A stretch of DNA of 9,890 bases from Ruminiclostridium sp. (GTDB lineage Bacteria; Bacillota_A; Clostridia; Oscillospirales; Ruminococcaceae): the NCBI GenBank assembly GCA_017550775.1, contig JAFZOA010000309.1:1-9890 (forward strand), read 5' to 3'. Below are positions 7,429-9,890 of this stretch, piece by piece. The notes under the pieces are model-generated. The model did not search any database, was not told where the DNA came from, and worked only from the letters and a program-made list of their open reading frames with translations. The translations under genes were made by a program, and so were the position numbers. Position 1 is the stretch's first letter. Every line of letters starts with the position of its first letter.

Positions 7429-8366
7429 ACGGCAGTCACCTCTTTTTCGGGTTTCAGTATTCTCGCAAGCAGCGAGCCGCCGTAAACTATCGGATATTCG
7501 CGCAGGGTGAACACAAGCCCGTCGCTTATCGCGCTGACATACTCCGCGACCGTACCGTTAAGCGGATCAAGCACTTCGCCGATACATTCACCCTCATGCA
7601 CGGTGTCGCCGAAATGCACCCGCGGAACGAATACTCCCGCAGCGTCGGAATTGACAAAACCGACCTCTCTGCCGATCGACACGACAGGCTCTCTTACCGC
7701 GGAAACGTCGCCTGTCCATATCCCGAGCTCCTTCATCAGATTCAGCACGCCGATAAACAGTTGTTCGCCGTATTCCTGCGTTATCCTCATTCCCACGCCC
7801 ATTTCCACAACCAGCGTCTTTACGCCGCGAGTGTTGAGCGTATGCGCGAGTGTGGATTCAAGCACAGTCGCGGATTCATGCACCCAGATCAGATCAACAT
7901 TCATCAGCTTCGCGTACGGAACAAGAGTCTCCGCAGTCGGTACGCTTATGCGTATCTGCGGTATCTCACGAAGAAAGATGTTGCTCGAATGAACATCAAT
8001 GCAGACATCGGAGCCGAGCAGGTCTTCAACGATCGAAGCACACAGCACCTCTGCCATTGTACCGTCCTTCGACCCGGGAAACACGCGGTTCATGTCGAGG
8101 TCGAACATCGGTATCCCGCGGCTTATGGAGTCGATACCCATAGGGTTGAGCGCGGGGTATATATCGACAGTTCCGTTCAATCTGTCAAGATTGTCGTTAA
8201 GAAATCTGCCGAGACGGTACGCAAGATACTGCCCCTCAAGCTCGTCTCCGTGAGTTCCCGTGACTATGCTTATTCGCTTTGAGCCGCTGCCATGGGTTAT
8301 ACGCCGCTTCTGAATTATCAGATGCTCGTTTACCCCGAGAGCGGCTTTTGCGACTGTCTGAACCAT
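7425..8366 (-). CDS. Succinylglutamate desuccinylase/aspartoacylase family zinc hydrolase (M14-like)
   Basis: Predicted zinc-dependent amidohydrolase that releases an acyl group from an N-acyl amino acid or a related amide. Numbered from the ATG at 8366, the sequence has GTHGDE with zinc ligands His39 and Glu42, DLDMNRVFPG with substrate-binding Asn93-Arg94, DVHSS with zinc ligand His126, and VVEMG with catalytic Glu188. A beta-rich C-terminal domain (about 225-313) contains PLNGTVAEYVSAISDG. Length (313) fits the family. An ATG nine bases earlier (8375) touches AGGAG with no spacer, while the ATG at 8366 has the ideal nine-base gap, so I chose the latter; the alternative adds only MKT. The gene sits 80 bases after the transglutaminase-like gene and overlaps its degenerate paralogue by ATGA. 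Family members act on succinylglutamate or N-acetylaspartate, but no arginine-succinyltransferase genes are here, so the substrate is open. Confidence 0.92.
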   Translation of the reverse strand: MVQTVAKAALGVNEHLIIQKRRITHGSGSKRISIVTGTHGDELEGQYLAYRLGRFLNDNLDRLNGTVDIYPALNPMGIDSISRGIPMFDLDMNRVFPGSKDGTMAEVLCASIVEDLLGSDVCIDVHSSNIFLREIPQIRISVPTAETLVPYAKLMNVDLIWVHESATVLESTLAHTLNTRGVKTLVVEMGVGMRITQEYGEQLFIGVLNLMKELGIWTGDVSAVREPVVSIGREVGFVNSDAAGVFVPRVHFGDTVHEGECIGEVLDPLNGTVAEYVSAISDGLVFTLREYPIVYGGSLLARILKPEKEVTAV

Positions 8367-8375
8367 TGTTTTCAT

Positions 8376-8380
8376 CTCCT
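8376..8380 (-). promoter_or_regulatory. Ribosome binding site that decides the start of the active AstE/AspA-like gene
   Basis: AGGAG on the minus strand directly abuts an ATG at 8375-8373 but lies nine bases before a second in-frame ATG at 8366-8364. The spacing supports the second as the true start. A complementary CTCCT lies upstream in the message (8401-8397), so the site could be masked by a weak 5-bp hairpin. Confidence 0.7.
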
Positions 8381-8411
8381 GAATATTGTTTTTAAAAGGA
8401 GCCCGAACGTG

Positions 8412-8440
8412 TCATTTCCCCGCCGAAGGCGGGGAAATGA
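8412..8440 (-). repeat. 13-bp perfect hairpin between two operon genes
   Basis: Arms 8412-8424 and 8428-8440 are perfectly complementary with a 3-base loop, in the 80-base gap between the transglutaminase-like and AstE/AspA-like genes. The stem core is GC-rich (ccccgcc/ggcgggg). No T-run follows at once on the minus strand, so it is not a standard terminator. It may stabilise or separate parts of the operon message, or weakly attenuate it. Confidence 0.75.
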
Positions 8441-8446
8441 TCGGTA

Positions 8447-9229
8447 TTAGCGAGATTGCTCCATTACCGAGCGTACAAGTGTCAGTTGTCTGGTGTAGCT
8501 GCCGAACATCACGCCCCGGTCTATCGCACAGTCGGCAAAATCCCGGCCTTGCGAAAGTACAAGATAGTCCTCGTTCACAGGACGATCGTTAGCGGGATCA
8601 AAGCCCTTCCATACACCGTCCTCGAAGTATTCTATCCATGAGTGGGTCTCGCCGTCGCAGAACGCGAGCCCCGCTATATAGCGGCATGGTATGCCGTTCA
8701 GCCGGAGCAGTGACAGCATTATATGTGAAAAATCCTGACATACTCCGGCACCGGCATCGAACGCTTCTGCGGCGGTCGTGTGCGATGTTGTCACGTCCTT
8801 CTGATATCTGAACACATCGGACAGCTTCGACGAGATAGTCTGTACACGCTCCGACACCGACGCCTCCGACAGATCATCGGAAAGTGTTTCCAGAAACGAT
8901 GCAAGCGCTGCCGACGGCTTTGTGAACGCCGACTGGTACAGATAGCATGGCATATAATCCGTTCTGTGTCTTGTACAGTCGGTCTCGGCGGTACCCTTTA
9001 TCTCAAAATCGAGAAAGCGGTGGTCGCCCTTTATATAGCCTGCCGTCACATTATTCCCGAACGCGTCTGCACTTTGATCGACAGCGGTTATCGGGGATAT
9101 GCTCAGTTCACAGCTGACAATGTGCTGAGTCGGTGTCTCGGGAGGTATAACCCGAAGAGCGAACGAATGCTCATGCACATAGTCGTCGAATGTGAGCTTT
9201 GTGGAAAAATAAAAGTTTATCTTCTTCAT
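8447..9229 (-). CDS. Transglutaminase-like cysteine protease/amidase of the bacterial COG1305 type
   Basis: A 260-residue cytoplasmic papain-fold enzyme with no signal peptide. The N-terminal part (about 1-95) is the beta-rich domain usual for bacterial transglutaminase-like proteins (KINFYFSTKLTFDDYVHEHSF). The catalytic core follows with Cys164 in GAGVCQDFSHIMLSLLR, His196 in GETHSWIEYF and Asp211 in GFDPAND, the complete triad in the expected order. Proteins of this type are mostly peptidases or amidases, not true crosslinkers. They recur next to alpha-E proteins and circularly permuted ATP-grasp ligases, as here where an alpha-E gene ends 11 bases upstream. GGAG (9238-9235) lies five bases before the ATG. 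The natural partner or substrate is unknown; cleaving or transferring an amide bond formed by the predicted ligase is the likely role. Confidence 0.92.
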   Translation of the reverse strand: MKKINFYFSTKLTFDDYVHEHSFALRVIPPETPTQHIVSCELSISPITAVDQSADAFGNNVTAGYIKGDHRFLDFEIKGTAETDCTRHRTDYMPCYLYQSAFTKPSAALASFLETLSDDLSEASVSERVQTISSKLSDVFRYQKDVTTSHTTAAEAFDAGAGVCQDFSHIMLSLLRLNGIPCRYIAGLAFCDGETHSWIEYFEDGVWKGFDPANDRPVNEDYLVLSQGRDFADCAIDRGVMFGSYTRQLTLVRSVMEQSR

Positions 9230-9240
9230 AAAGTCTCCGT

Positions 9241-9890
9241 TTATGCTGATTCAAACAGCCTTTCGAGGCTTGCTACCGCCGCGCCCGATTTAAGGTCATA
9301 CTCGTTTTCCTCGCCGATTATCTCCACAAGGTCGGAAAGGAACCTTGTGTTATAGCGGTACGGAGTGTTCTTCGGTACGCGCCCGAGTCGTATGCAGAGC
9401 CGCTCGAATTCCTTATGTACCTCCTCATACGGATATTTCATACGCAGATAGAGGTCGAGCCGTTCTGTTGATTTTCCGCAGTATATGATATTTTTGGTTT
9501 CCTCATCGTAGATGTTATCCGCTATACAGCCCCAGAAGCCGTACAGAACATCTTCGAGCGGCAGCAGCGCAAACCGCGTGTTTTCAGAGCTCTTTGCACC
9601 TTTTAGCGTGTCCTTGGCTATCTGCAAGAACGAAAATGCCCCGCTTGAAATACCCTCGCGCAGCACTATCCCGTTGTCGTAGGCGCGCTCAAGGCTGTAC
9701 GCCACGGAACTCAGGTTTTCCTTGTCGAATAAAAAGCTTCTGAAAAATTCCTTGCTGTCGTTATAGATGTCCGGCAGTTCAAAGTAACCGAGATACTCCT
9801 GATACCCGACTCCGCCGTCAAGCATTTTATCATAAGTTTCCTGCAACGCTTTCAGGGTCGTGAAAACACGTTCTGTGTATCTTCCGAGCC
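9241..9890 (-). CDS. Alpha-E domain protein (COG2307/DUF403), 5' end beyond window
   Basis: All-helical protein of unknown biochemical function. The frame enters from the right edge with LGRYTERVFTTLKALQE, matching the characteristic N-terminal region of alpha-E proteins (usually preceded by a short leader ending in a LYW- or LFW-like motif). Probably only about 15 residues are missing. Other family signatures are LERAYDNGIVLREGIS and a second TER-containing repeat, CGKSTERLDLYLRMKYP. A TTG at 9846 could be mistaken for the start but lies inside this conserved segment. About 215 residues are visible. The family is almost always encoded beside a circularly permuted ATP-grasp ligase and a transglutaminase-like enzyme; the latter follows here after 11 bases. 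A role as helper or partner of the ligase is inferred from that linkage only. Confidence 0.88.
   Translation of the reverse strand, partial: LGRYTERVFTTLKALQETYDKMLDGGVGYQEYLGYFELPDIYNDSKEFFRSFLFDKENLSSVAYSLERAYDNGIVLREGISSGAFSFLQIAKDTLKGAKSSENTRFALLPLEDVLYGFWGCIADNIYDEETKNIIYCGKSTERLDLYLRMKYPYEEVHKEFERLCIRLGRVPKNTPYRYNTRFLSDLVEIIGEENEYDLKSGAAVASLERLFESA

Noticed and set aside
7404..8282. Long plus-strand open frame of 292 codons
   Set aside because: It lies opposite the AstE/AspA-like gene, which has clear family motifs in frame. The plus-strand peptide is rich in His, Arg and Tyr with no recognisable motif, as expected for an antisense shadow.
9241..9846. TTG at 9846 as the start of the alpha-E protein
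   Set aside because: The frame stays open to the window edge and encodes the conserved LGRYTERVFTTLK segment upstream of it, so the gene begins outside the window.

Overview
The window reads as a low-to-middle GC Gram-positive anaerobe, most likely a gut or rumen clostridium of the Ruminococcus type. This is inferred from purine-rich AGGAG-type ribosome binding sites, very AT-rich promoter regions, and the gene families present (Firmicutes-style alpha-E protein, FUSC-HAD fusion, non-ribosomal peptide synthetase). Every supported protein gene lies on the minus strand, so transcription runs from high to low coordinates. Long plus-strand open frames are shadows.

Region 1 (1-3780) is the first 1260 residues of a non-ribosomal peptide synthetase (NRPS). 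Its start is at 3780 and the gene runs off the left edge. Domain order is condensation (C), a second C-terminal half of a condensation domain, adenylation (A), peptidyl carrier (PCP), and the first residues of another C domain. The A domain has lost the aspartate that normally anchors the substrate alpha-amine. A good promoter and a strong ribosome binding site sit directly upstream.

Region 2 (3781-4482) is about 700 bases without a convincing protein gene. It holds the NRPS promoter, a second promoter pointing the other way, a chain of hairpins including a 19-bp stem, and a hairpin terminator. Together these look like a structured RNA gene or an inserted palindromic repeat unit. A second terminator, usable in both directions, closes the operon on the right.

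Region 3 (4483-9890) is one tight minus-strand operon entering from the right edge. In transcription order it encodes an alpha-E protein (5' end beyond the window), a transglutaminase-like cysteine enzyme, an AstE/AspA-type zinc hydrolase with intact active site, a second AstE/AspA-type protein with almost all catalytic residues lost, a FUSC-type membrane protein fused to a degenerate HAD domain, and a class I glutamine amidotransferase-like (C26) gamma-glutamyl hydrolase. Gaps are 11 nt, 80 nt with a hairpin, a 4-nt overlap, 1 nt and 17 nt. Alpha-E and transglutaminase-like genes usually travel with a circularly permuted ATP-grasp ligase, which I would expect just beyond the right edge. The set therefore looks like a system that makes, trims, hydrolyses and exports an amide-linked (possibly gamma-glutamyl or N-acyl amino acid) compound. 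That role is inference; the substrate is unknown. I see no functional link between the operon and the NRPS beyond adjacency and shared strand.
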